Assembly: GCF_026262505.1 (NCBI RefSeq)
Contig: NC_067205.1
Location: 14,012,001-14,076,000 of the forward strand
Length of the DNA: 64,000 bases
Source: Trichomonas vaginalis G3
Taxonomy: Eukaryota; Parabasalia; Trichomonadida; Trichomonadidae
Direction: 5' to 3'
The notes under the pieces are model-generated. The model worked only from the letters and a program-made list of their open reading frames with translations, ran no database searches and was not told where the DNA came from. Within the stretch, counting starts at the first letter, position 1. Each line of letters begins with the position of its first letter. Shown here piece after piece: positions 50,969 to 62,600 of the stretch. The position numbers and the translations under genes were made by a program.

Positions 50969-52495
50969 ATGCAGAACGAACAGTTAAACGAATTTACTCC
51001 AGCAGAGCATATTCATCAGATTCGCTCATATTTCGATATCATAGACAATGCAGTTCAAATTGGTGACACTAATAGAAAATATTCTGACGCAAAGATTCCA
51101 TCACAACCTGGAACTGCTAAAGATAACACATGGGTAACATTCAATCTCTCACCTCCTGGTGAAAATATGTTGGACCTTTACAATACATTCATTACGTATA
51201 AAATGGAAGGTCAATTTATTGTAGATAAAGAAATTGGTTCAGGTTCCAATAAAACAAACCCACCAGGATTTTGGATTGGTTTCGATGACGCTTTCTATGC
51301 AGTTGCTGGATATCAAATCCTTGCAAATGGTCGTATCGTATATTCTCAAGACAACGCAAGAGAAGAAGCATATATAACTTCAAACTCACAAACTACCGAA
51401 CAAATAAAGAAAGTAGATGTTTTCTCAAAGACTCGACATGAAGATGTATGGAGTCATTCGGGAACATGCAGAACAGGACAAATTGTTAGTGGTCCAATTA
51501 CAGCAGGAAAATCATTTGATTTTAAGCTTCGTTTAAGAATTCCTGTTAGAAGATTCCTTCCATTAGAAGCTATTCGATTTATTCCAGCTTTTGCAGGAAA
51601 CATTCAGCTTAAAGTAAAGTTCAGTAGCGACGCCTTACAATGCACATCTATATCTGTAAATGATATCATTGCTTTCAATCCAACTCTTAAAGTTGCATTT
51701 GCTTCAGATTCAAATCCACCGACAAATAAATTTGTTCCATGGAATGAACCATTCACTATGATAACGAAGGCAGTAGAAGCTAGTGGAACAGTTACTATTA
51801 CAACTGTAACCCAGCAACTATTTCGAACAAAGATGGATTTTAATGAATGTTTCATTCATCCAAAGTCATTCTCTTTAGACCCTAACATTTATACAGAACT
51901 TGTAGAACATTATACAAACGAGGCTTTATGTTTTCCTGTTAAAGTTATGGATTGGATTCCTATGGACGGTTCATTCTCAAAGAATACAGATAGTTCAAGT
52001 GCAACATTTACAGCAGCTTATACGCCTATTAATGTTAAAAGTATTTGGGCACTATTTAGAAAGAAAGACAACTATTATGTTAATTTTGAGAACCCTAAGT
52101 TTAAATATCTTCAGCTTTCCATGGGAGCTTATGGAAATATGCCTGCAGAACCTGAAAAATCATATGGACCTGTATTTTATGAAATGGTTGCGAACGCTTG
52201 CAATACAAACAATGATATGATAGGATTTAATGAAGATGTTATGAGGTCATTGGTGGATGATGGTAGTGTGGAACATAAATGGGATAGCTATGACAACACA
52301 CATTTCTTATGTGGTTTTCCAACAGAAGTGGACTTTTGCTTCCAGCAAGGTCAAACATCTACTGCTCCAATAACATACAAATTGTCTGTTAAAGGACCTA
52401 TTGAACTAGCAACTGAAAACGTACCAAAGCCACTTATTGGATTTATGAGGGATTGTTGCTTTGCCATTCAGGTGCGTGCTAATGGCATCCCATAA
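50969..52495 (+). CDS. probable major capsid protein (double jelly-roll candidate)
   Basis: 508 residues, a size and position suited to a Polinton major capsid protein. Mostly beta-rich, with N-terminal region AVQIGDTNRKYSDAKIPSQP, strands such as RLRIPVRRFLPLEAIRFIPA and VDFCFQQGQTSTAPITYKLS, and no enzyme motifs. Whole in one frame. Assigned by size, composition and neighbours. Confidence 0.7.
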   Translation: MQNEQLNEFTPAEHIHQIRSYFDIIDNAVQIGDTNRKYSDAKIPSQPGTAKDNTWVTFNLSPPGENMLDLYNTFITYKMEGQFIVDKEIGSGSNKTNPPGFWIGFDDAFYAVAGYQILANGRIVYSQDNAREEAYITSNSQTTEQIKKVDVFSKTRHEDVWSHSGTCRTGQIVSGPITAGKSFDFKLRLRIPVRRFLPLEAIRFIPAFAGNIQLKVKFSSDALQCTSISVNDIIAFNPTLKVAFASDSNPPTNKFVPWNEPFTMITKAVEASGTVTITTVTQQLFRTKMDFNECFIHPKSFSLDPNIYTELVEHYTNEALCFPVKVMDWIPMDGSFSKNTDSSSATFTAAYTPINVKSIWALFRKKDNYYVNFENPKFKYLQLSMGAYGNMPAEPEKSYGPVFYEMVANACNTNNDMIGFNEDVMRSLVDDGSVEHKWDSYDNTHFLCGFPTEVDFCFQQGQTSTAPITYKLSVKGPIELATENVPKPLIGFMRDCCFAIQVRANGIP

Positions 52496-52572
52496 TAAGA
52501 TTAGATGACTATAACTTAGCTACGGACGACAGTGAGGAATAAAGGATGAACGTTTATTTTTAAAGCTTATAA

Positions 52573-53027
52573 ATGAGTTCTTCATCAAGCTCTCGTGAAC
52601 CTTCACCATCTATGAAACAAACTTTACCAAACGATTATGGAGCACCTATTGAATATTTCTTACGAGCTGCACAATGGCAAAGAGCAGTCTCACCAAGGTT
52701 AGGTGTTCCACCAGCTCCTGTCAAAAATAGCATTTGGTCAAGTCCTTATATAAATATGGTCTCCCACTAGGTTTGCTAGCTACAGCAGGAGCAGTTATGA
52801 TGTTGAAAAGAAATAAAGCAAATGTTGTAAATAATACTGAAGTAGCTGAAGTTAAACAAACTCCACACCTTCGCCAAAACCAACGCCTTCACAAACAACA
52901 CCTTCAATGACTCCTGAACCTATGGAAGTACAAACTCCTGTTCAAAAGTCAACTCCTAAACCGACTCCAACATTTAAACCAGAACCTACTCCTCAAATAA
53001 ATCGTAAAACTCCTGCGTTTCCTTACT
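52573..53027 (+). pseudogene. Ser- and Pro/Thr-rich protein with membrane segment, broken
   Basis: Begins MSSSSSSREPSP. A hydrophobic stretch (LLATAGAVMML) near 52,775 is followed by a Thr/Pro-rich tail (PTPSQTTPSMTPEP-like). The tail matches the partial gene in element B. Broken at least once. A single-pass virion membrane or fibre-anchor protein is conceivable. Confidence 0.5.
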
Positions 53028-53078
53028 GAAAAAATAACGTTATTTTTATTTAATATTAAAATTTTTATTTGATTGAAA

Positions 53079-53313
53079 TGACGACTAAAGTCACTGAAGC
53101 AATGAAACAAAAGTTTTTGGTAGAATACATTAAATCAGGAATATTCCAGAAGGTTTTTACATTCATACTATGAAGGATGGTAGAGTTCAGTTTAGAAAGA
53201 TAAAGCAACCATTAGATAAAGAAGGAATTTTGAGAAAGATTAAACTTCATGAGGACAACATTGCTGAACTTAAGAAGAAGTTAGAAGAGTTGGAGAAAGG
53301 AAGAGAGTTATAA
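53079..53313 (+). pseudogene. 81-residue-class Polinton protein, right end (element C)
   Basis: Close relative of the gene at 31,976-32,212, with the same C-terminal coiled coil. Broken. Preceded by an AATAACGTTATTTTTATTT promoter-like block. Confidence 0.6.
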
Positions 53314-53354
53314 AGCAATGAATTCAACAGGGTGAAAAAACAGGTGAAAAAAGA

Positions 53355-53368
53355 GGTGAGATCTCACC
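53355..53368. promoter_or_regulatory. 14-bp palindrome GGTGAGATCTCACC (element C, right)
   Basis: Mirror image of the left-end copy, with GGTGAAAAAA half-sites before it. Confidence 0.75.
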
Positions 53369-53467
53369 ACTTCACCTAAATTTATTTTTGTGCTATGTTT
53401 TCATACGTGTGAGGGTGGTGATATCATTTATTTTTAAGTTTATTTTTTTTATTTTATTTTTATATAA

Positions 53468-53636
53468 ATGACGAAAACTATTGAGATAACAAACTACAAC
53501 GGTCATGAGTTCAAGAATTTGTTCTTCGTTCCTCGTGAAAATACATTCTATCAGATACGAGGGAGAAAGGGTAAAGTTAGTTTGAGCGTTTATGAAGGAA
53601 TGAAGAATGGAAAGTTTATACAAGCATATGATACAA
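53468..53636 (+). pseudogene. right-hand copy of the TIR-proximal gene, partial
   Basis: Identical in sequence to the start of the gene at 32,574-32,900 in inverted orientation, until the junction near 53,636, after which element D sequence begins. Confidence 0.75.
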
Positions 53637-56600
53637 AGAAGCAAGAAGAGCACATGAACTAGTAAACGGAAAGACTCAACTTTAACCATTGAAAGGCAAT
53701 GATTTTAAGGTCATTGACGATGGATATAAACTAAAAAAGTCATGTGATTTCGATACTTTTAACACTTATGACCCATATCATTACAACAAAGCAAGGTCCC
53801 ATCATATAATGATAGGGAACGGCGTGGCATATATATAAATTCTACAGTAGAATGCCTCTTAGTGAAAGTACTGAATGTTCTCATTGAATTGTTAAAGAGC
53901 GGTTCGATGACGACAACATTAAATCCTAAGAATTTAGTCTATGAAATGATGAAACAAAATCTCGGCGTTGCTGGTAGCAGTAATGATGTAACACCTTATG
54001 ACATTAGAATATTATAACGAACATAAAGATGAACTGAAAGGAGAGAAAGGGTGACACGGCCACAAGGAATACAAGGAAATACAAGGAATACAAGGGAATA
54101 CAAGGACCTCTAAGGCGAAAACGTTTGGAATGCAGAAAGGATGGAAAAGGATGGAAAAACTGCTAAATCACTTGGATATGGGACCTATAAATCTACTGGT
54201 TTAACCAGCTACTTCATAGTGGAGTTCTTCAATACCAAATCGGAAAGATATGGGGCAGTACTTGGTGGGGAAGAGCTTTAGATGATCGTTTAAAAATGCT
54301 TTGAACTTTTCATTTCAATGGTTCGGATACTATTAAACTTTATCGTGGTTGGATCAAGAACAAGGAGTCAAAATAGATACTGTATAGACGTATAGCAAAC
54401 AATGCATCGTACGGATTGGATCTTTACGAGAAGCACAAAATACACTAAAGGAAGCAAATGAATATTCTTGGCTCAGTATCAAACATGCAAGAAGATTTGG
54501 TTAAAGGTATGTGACAAAATCTTTAAAAAAATCACAGTCAGTCTATTGCTGACCTAACAGAGAAAAGTATAGTTTTTGTACGATAGTGCTATGGACTACA
54601 TGATGAAGCATAAGGACTTTACTTAATGCTACAATAACGTACCAGGAAACTATTAAAGCATTTAATAAAGTCCTTTGTAAAACCCGGTGCTCTAGACAAT
54701 TTAAGTCTTTGAGAAGGCAGAGCAATTGAAGTCAAGAGATGCAGAAACTCCAGAAAACCACGCAAAACCACAGCTAGATGAAATATTGTTCGAATATTTT
54801 CCAAGGTACTCTGTTCTCAAATTGGCATACACATATTCAAGAATAAACTTAAGAAGCAGATGAACTTTGGAGATGATGAAAGTTCTGTATATCTTTCGAT
54901 TCCAAGTTTCAATAGCAAGAATTTTGAACAGATATTTGGCTTAATGTATGACAACATCTCTCGATTTCACAAAGATAGTATGACGACCATGAGACTCCCA
55001 GAAATAAGACGGTGAAGAAGAGGTTTTTAAAACATCGCATTAAGAGGCAGGAAAAGGTTGTATTATACTCAAAGTCTCCATTAGTTGACACACTGAAAGA
55101 TTGCGAAGTGACGGTTCTTCAGAAGCTGAAGAAAAAATACTTCTTCGGTGAGGTTGGTGGTAGGCAAATGGAACTTGAAAATAATGAGATACGAAGAGAA
55201 ATTAGCCCGAAAAGCGATAAGTGTAAGAACATTAAACACCAGGATATCTTCCGATATAAATGGGAAACTTCAAGCTAACATTAAGAATAGTAAAGGCAGA
55301 TAACCATGTTCATTATATAACTTCAGACTGAACAGATTATAAACGGGACTATCATGGATATTTAACACGGAGTGAAAAAGATGTGAAGACAAGAAATTGT
55401 TATAGAAAAGAAGATATAAAATACATTCGTTGCTAAAGGTTAGACATAAGCAGCTGTACTGTACAGTATGATGTAACTAAAAGCACCAGAAGCATTTGTT
55501 ATACCGGTGAATTTTATGCCTCTACTGTTTCAATGTTAACGGGTGTAATTAGTTGAACCAAGATTTACTTTGAGAGTTAAGTTGCAAAATAAACGTTTGA
55601 AGATGCTATTAAGAATAAAAGCTGACAAAGTTTGAACTCGAAGCAATGAACAAAGTTTTTTTGAAATCTCATAAACCAGCAACATCTACCGATATAATGA
55701 ACTTCAAGCTTACATTAGACAGAAGCGACAAAGAACTCATACAAATAAATCCTTCACTATACTGTTTTAGAGCAGCGATGCTAATATTGAACTATAGCCT
55801 TTGGTTTTCAAGTGCACCCTTAGAGAACCGAGTACAAGCGTAAAAAGATACACTAACCTCTTAATAACAGTATGTATGAATATCGAAGATCATTGCCAAG
55901 AAAACTTTGAAACATGAACTACCAGCAATGTTAGATTAAAAGAAAGCTGACAAAGATAAAACATAGCAACATGAAGTTCAAGTCAAACTGGTTTGGAAAG
56001 CTATAAGAGAACGTCATGAAGGAATTTCACACAGGTTAAGAAACTGGTAAAGGCGGATGCATGAAATAACTAACAAAGTTAACATCGGATGACACAACGA
56101 GATGAGAAAATATTACAAGACAAAGATTTATGTCATTCAAGGTAATGAACAACAATATTAAATTGTATGGCATCTGCAGATTTATATACAAGTTAACAAA
56201 CAGAAACAGATTCAAACATGAAGCTACAGATATCTTGCAAAGACCATAAATATCCTATTAGGCTTTATTTATACGTCAATGAACTCAACAGAAATCCTCA
56301 AAAGTGTTTAGGTTTTGGGTACATGGAGAACAGATTTGAGACAAATTCTTATACTGCTGTGAAGTCTTCAAAGAAACCGGAGGTTCGAAGAAATTACTAA
56401 AGCAAACTTCCACCGCACATCTCATACAGGGAACTACAAACTTTTTCTGGGACCCATAAGCCACTCATTAAGGAAGACCATCCATTATACATAACTCAGA
56501 GATATAGCTGGCAATGGACGTTTTATCTCCATCTTATAAACAATTCCAGCAAAAAAGATTTTCTCGACCAAACTGAACCAGGAGGGAAATCATGTCAAGT

Positions 56601-59600
56601 TATCGTTTCACAACAAATCCAACAGGGCTCGGGTGAGATTCATATTGTCCACCATTGTGACTGATTTCGTCATGTGTAGCACGTTCCAATGAACGCGCTT
56701 GAGCCTCTCACGTTAATAAAACCTTTAAACTTTACCATAAATGAGCTTGAAAGAAGTATTCGTAATTACAACATCCATGGAGGTCATTTAAGAAGTCAAA
56801 ATGAAGCTGCAAAGAGTTGGGGATTTACTAAAGAGCTGAAGTGAAAACGGTTTGACAAAAATGTTGTACATCAAACAAAAATAAACCCTTTACGAGCTAT
56901 TTTTTAACCAATTTACTCAACACTCTGACGCCATTACCAATTTGACACTCTATTCAAAGCAGAAATAGGAGGACATGAAACCATTCCTCATCTTCATAAA
57001 TGTTAAACACTCGTAAAGCTATTGCTAATATAAATGAAAAAATAAAGGAACTCGTGAGTGTTAAGAGTTTTATCAAAAAGTTTGTAGCAGACAGTAACCC
57101 TAAGTACTTTAAACATCAGACCAAGACAGGCATAACCTCAGCACAGAAATTCACAGGATTTCTCATTAAGATAACATAACTTCACACACTACTGAAGACC
57201 ATAACCTCAAACAATACTCGGCAGTGCATTAATCCGCTTCAATAAGAACGTCAAGAGATTTAAATCAGAGCGAGACTTTACCGAAGAAACAATGAAACAT
57301 TTTCTCGAAGTATATAATTCCTCAACAATTCTACAACAGACATACACCAAATTCATGACACAACAACAAGAAGAAAAGTATATACAAAAAGAAACGAGCC
57401 AAACCAAATACTCAAAATTCAAGCACAATTTACCCTCAATTCCTTGGTACAAAAGTTTCGTGTAGTTCTGACGTACAAAACCGTTGACAAAAAAACGTTT
57501 AATGGTTAAGTCGAAATAATATTATATCGTACGACTCTAACGAAGGTAATTGGATTTATCTTATAAAATAGCTGCTGTACGATCTCTATTGCTTTTATCC
57601 TTCCGACATAAATTAGTCTGAAAAGTAGTAATTGGCAAACGTTGCGAAACCATTGACGAAGCAAAGCGAGGAGGGTTATTGAATACTTGTCTACAACATA
57701 AACGAATGACACTTATAAAAGTAAAGATATGAAGGAAGGTGTTGAAGATGTTATAACATCTAAGAACTTGAGAAGAGTCGAAGCCACACATCTGGGAACC
57801 ATTAGAGCGGGAGTACTGGAAAGACAAAAAATATAGGCCAAAAGGGAAATAAGAAATATCTTTACTATTTCCTTAATGTATCGACAAATTTTGGAATTTT
57901 GATTGGTAAAATGTCGAAGTCTCAACTAAACAAGCATATAGTATTGGTTATAATGTTTCAGGTTATCTTCCTGATCTATTGTTAGCTGATTAGACAAAAT
58001 AAATGTGAAATCACCGATTTCACCTCTTTTTTTCACCCTCTGAATTAATTCATGAATTTCCTAAGATAGAAAAAATAAAGTTAGTTTTATTTTTATTTAT
58101 TTTTTTATTTTGTATAAAAGATATGATTTCAACAATGCGGCAACAACAACAATTCAAAACAACAACAGGCACCAAACTCGTTAAGTCATGATCCTACGTC
58201 AATGTTGATTAGAGATGAAAAACTTTCATTCCTTCTTCATATACTTTCGAAACAGAAATCCAGAAGATAAAGCAAGAACTTTTAACAAGTAATTTAGACT
58301 GTAGTGTGAAAGATGAAACAAATGAACGATATCTTTATACAATGCAGGACATTAATTGCCCATTTATGCCAAACTGCACTGAAATCCAGCAACAAAACTA
58401 CTTATTCTCGTGAATTCGAACGAAATTGAAGTCAAAGCAACTGACTCAGTAGAAATTAAAAATTCATACGTAAAGTAAAATTATGAATTCCTTGGTTTTC
58501 ATTGCAACCGATAAAGGTTATGGACCAAAGATTGCGACATGGTTATAAAAACAATTCTGACTAATTCTAAGTTTTAGCTAAATCTGTTATAGTGCAAATT
58601 TTTGAATAGAGTAGATAGCAATATGGACAACAATAAGCCCGTATTGAATAAGATTGCGTTAGTTGTTAGGCTTATTAAGTTCGAAATGACCGTGTTAAAT
58701 GAAGAGGAATAGAAAACTCTGCTAGATAGAGAATGAGAACGATCAGACTAAAGAGAAGCAAAAAGAGAGATAAAAAGGAATGTAGCATTCGAACAAAACA
58801 CAAAGAGAAAGATCCCCTCTACAAGAATAAAGACCTTCGCATGTTACTTGAATCTCAAAAGATAGAAGTTACGAATTGGTTAGAAAATATACATCGAAAT
58901 TCCCGATCGCTGTGAAAAAGGTAAAACGGTATCTCCCCTAAATTTGGTCGTTCAGAGAAGATCTTCAGCTAGGTTTAATGAATTTCTGGCTGAAAATAAT
59001 AACGCAAAATGAATCCGCTTTCAATGTCACGGGAATAAAAGATATAACTAAGTAAGAATAGAAAGAATCGAAACGTACAGATTATTTTAATTATCCCGTG
59101 AAGCAGAGAACGATAGAAATATTGTTACATTTCAACAAAAACATCCACTGCATCAAGATTTCCCTGAAGTAGAAAAATATAGAACTCAGGGCGACCGACG
59201 TTTCGACAACGATTAAAACTTCGTGCCTGATCCAGAACACCACAGAACATGTGTGCTACGATGTTTAGGACCTGTCGAATACGATCTAACAATTCGACAA
59301 CTTGTAAAACGGTGTAGGAAATGTAAAAAGTAACTCTTTGCTAAAAATTATTTTTAATTGATCGCCAAAATAAATATCATTAGTAAAACTATTTTTTTTA
59401 TTATTCTTTTATTGTAGTACGTTATGGACAACATTGATTCAGTGAAACAATGACACAAGTGTAGAATTAGTGATTTAACTACGTATATGCTAAAGAATCC
59501 AAAATATTCTTTCAGACATTTTATCTCATTGGAAAAACACCTGGCTAGAAATGCTTACTGCGAATATTTTGTCAAAATCGAGCTTGTACGTAGGCTTTCT

Positions 59601-62600
59601 TCAATCAATCGCAGCATATCGTCTTGCAGGTCTTATACGAAATATTCATTTGTTTGAACCCAGTTTTTTCTGATCATAATTTATATATGTTGTTCATTCG
59701 TTCAGAACGTATATGTCCAGTGTCAATTACTGTAACAGTACGTCAGAAACCAAAGACTGCTCGAATTACAAGAGATATAAAGTAAAGAACTATATAAACT
59801 CAAGATTTGACGTACTGTCAAGTGAGTCAAGGTTGATGTTTCGTTAATGTTGAGAGCTGTGACAGATAACTCTTAAGGTTTTTAGAAGTCATGTGCTCCC
59901 ATGAAGTGATAAAAGTTTAATAGATAGATGTAAGCTAAAAGATTAGTTTAAGTTCTGAAAAAACATGTAAGGCGTTATATTTTGTCTTGGAAAGCGAATA
60001 AAGTTTTTTATTTTCATTTATTTTTTTATTTGTATGTTAAAGACAGTAATGTCAACATTAGTAGAACACAACAACTGCTATCTTCAATGAAAGCATAAAT
60101 GAAAATGCAATACGAGTACAATATTAACATAACAACTGTTACGCCTCATTCGTCTCAGTCAAGATGACATGTACCAAATGCAAAAGTATTTAAGATGGTT
60201 ATGCTTCCATTCATTCCTAGCGTTAGATACAAAGCACTATGAATTGTTTAAACTAACAGACAAGACATACTTTTTCATGAAAACCAGTGATTTAGTCACG
60301 CGAGTGGAAAAACCCAGTGCAGAAAATCCGTATTGAAAAATCGTGAAAAATTTGCACCGGTTTGAAGAGGATATTATGTTCATAGACTTCTAGTGAAATG
60401 CTGTAGCCAATGTGGGCTTCACCTGTTATGCTTGGTATTTTGTCTAGAACTTGCTTGAGAACATATACAGCAGAACACGAATGGCAGAGATGGAAAAGAA
60501 ACTTCAAGCAAAAAGATGGAAGTTCATTGAAGTCCGAAAGACCAAAAGGCATACAGAAAAGAATAACCACAGGTTCAGCTACCAAAAGGAAAGGACAAAG
60601 AGTTAATAACGTTATTTGATATATCATCTGAAGATGTGTTGGAGAAAGAAGAAGATCAGAGATATGGTTATGTTTGGGCATTTAGTCAGAAGGAAACAAC
60701 AAGAAGCTTTTATGCACCTTGCTAAGATTTATCAAATCTGGACAAGAAACTGGTTCTATCGTGAAAAACTTACCGATTTCAATGACACCGAATGAGCAAA
60801 TTAAAGGAAATTGTCAAAAAAGTACTCTTCCTCAAACACACTTATGACATCAAAGGTTTGGCACAATACTTACATTCAAAGAAGACTTAAACATTTGTTA
60901 AAGGAAAAAATAACAGAGTATTTCGAATTACTTCAAAGAAGAAGAAATGAAGACGAACTTAACGACTAGATTTATTTTTACGACAAATATTACGAAAATC
61001 ATAGGTGAAAGAAGGTGCATAATCTTCACTAAGATATATTTTGTGCATATTACCTGCATTTACGAAGAAGTCATGAATCCGCAATCGACACTGATAACAT
61101 TTAATGCAGAAATTACTGATAGACTAACGATAAGCATTAACATAACAAATATCATTAAATTGCATTTGCATTAAAATTCATGCTGTGTTTCAAAATGTTT
61201 TGTATAGTAATATAGCTTATGAAAAAGTGTAATTAAATTTACTACATTGGGTGACGATTGGTGAAAATGATAGACACCTCAAGTCTCAAAAATATGATTG
61301 TTTGCCTTAAATAAGCTTCAGGGTCTATTTCTTCAGACCATTTCCACTTCCTTCGTCAATGTCAATTAGAAGCTTCTTCAACCTTATGGTAAAGAAATTT
61401 TTCTGTTATACATCTTTGTTCGTTATTGTCTTCAGAGATGAAGGATAATGATTTCACATTGTTTCAACCTTCTTAATTATTCTTTTCTGTTCGGAAAGAT
61501 TTCATAGCAATATTGTAAGAAGTCAAATGTTAGAGTTCTTTTATGGAACAGTTAATACATAGTTATCTTTGACATTCACGAGAAACGTCCTTTGGTTTCA
61601 AAAACTACTGCTAACTCTTGTGAAAGTATAACGTGGATTGCGGGTCATGACGATAGACTAATGGTACTGACATATGGACCAAAACTCTTAGATTCTTTTC
61701 GACAAACTTCTTGTTAAGACGATAACATTAAACTTTGACAGCATCATTGAACTCATTTCTTATGGCAGTAGCCGAGAGCATTGTATGTGAAAAGAACTTG
61801 GCAATCTTGCATGTGTTTTCATTAATAATAAAAATAAGTTAAAATTATTTGAAAAAATAACTTAAAAAATCTAATCTAATTTTTTCAAAAATATTTTTTT
61901 TATTTTGCTACCAAAGATGTATCGAAGTGTCTAGTTTAGAACACTCGGAAATAAAACCAACTTCTTACAGAGAGCGTAACATAGATGTTCAAACATTACG
62001 CAACAAACAAAAAAAGCACTCGCTGACTTCATTAAAGACTATAAATGGGTGCTAAGTTATGGATAGAATTCATGAGTTTCATAAAGCCGCAACGCGGCGA
62101 GGACGAAGCTCATGCAAAGCATTTCCTTTAAATGACGTTGCTATTGACTTATATCATAGACGTTCAGTACCGTCAATGAAGTAAGAAGATGTGAAATGCA
62201 TCTTGGTCGAACTCGTAAGTCGGCATAGCGAAGAGATGAGCATAACAAGCATTGGTGAAACACGAAAAGAGACGACCACACTGGAAGACAACAGGAAGAG
62301 AGATGTTATTAAAGCGCTATATAAGAACGAAGTTCGCAAGAGCTAACGATGTCATTCGATTCCATTGACGGACAAACCAAAAGAAGTGAGAGATGTGTTA
62401 AAGAAAGAATGAAGAGAATACGGAAGAGAAAATGTTGAAGTCAGGCAATAGACTCATTGACTTTAACATCGAAGCTTTTAGATGAACCAAACAGAAGACT
62501 ACTTACACAAAAACATGTCGTAAGGTTTTCAATGAGACTCTTAGAGAAGATTAAAATAAACTCCAACAGAGATGGATGATATGTTATAAAACTTGGTTGT

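Larger units (their letters stand above)
32392..53636. mobile_element. Polinton/Maverick element C, nearly full length, nested in B
   Basis: Begins with tip AGTTAGTATAC at 32,392, after GAAGGT in element B. About 21 kb are present. The right side ends in an inverted copy of the left terminal region (32,740-33,050 matches 53,330-53,636), with the last few hundred bases of terminal repeat absent at a junction near 53,636. Parts: small TIR-proximal gene, beta-rich virion protein, packaging ATPase, two fibre genes with a collar, integrase, protein-primed DNA polymerase B, minor and major capsid candidates. Broken, with roughly ten to fifteen breaks; many genes look whole. Young, judged from near-identity to element A. 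Confidence 0.88.

Noticed and set aside
58733-58915. 60-codon basic open frame in element D
   Set aside because: Lies in a poorly reliable interval with no counterpart in element C; no basis for calling a gene.
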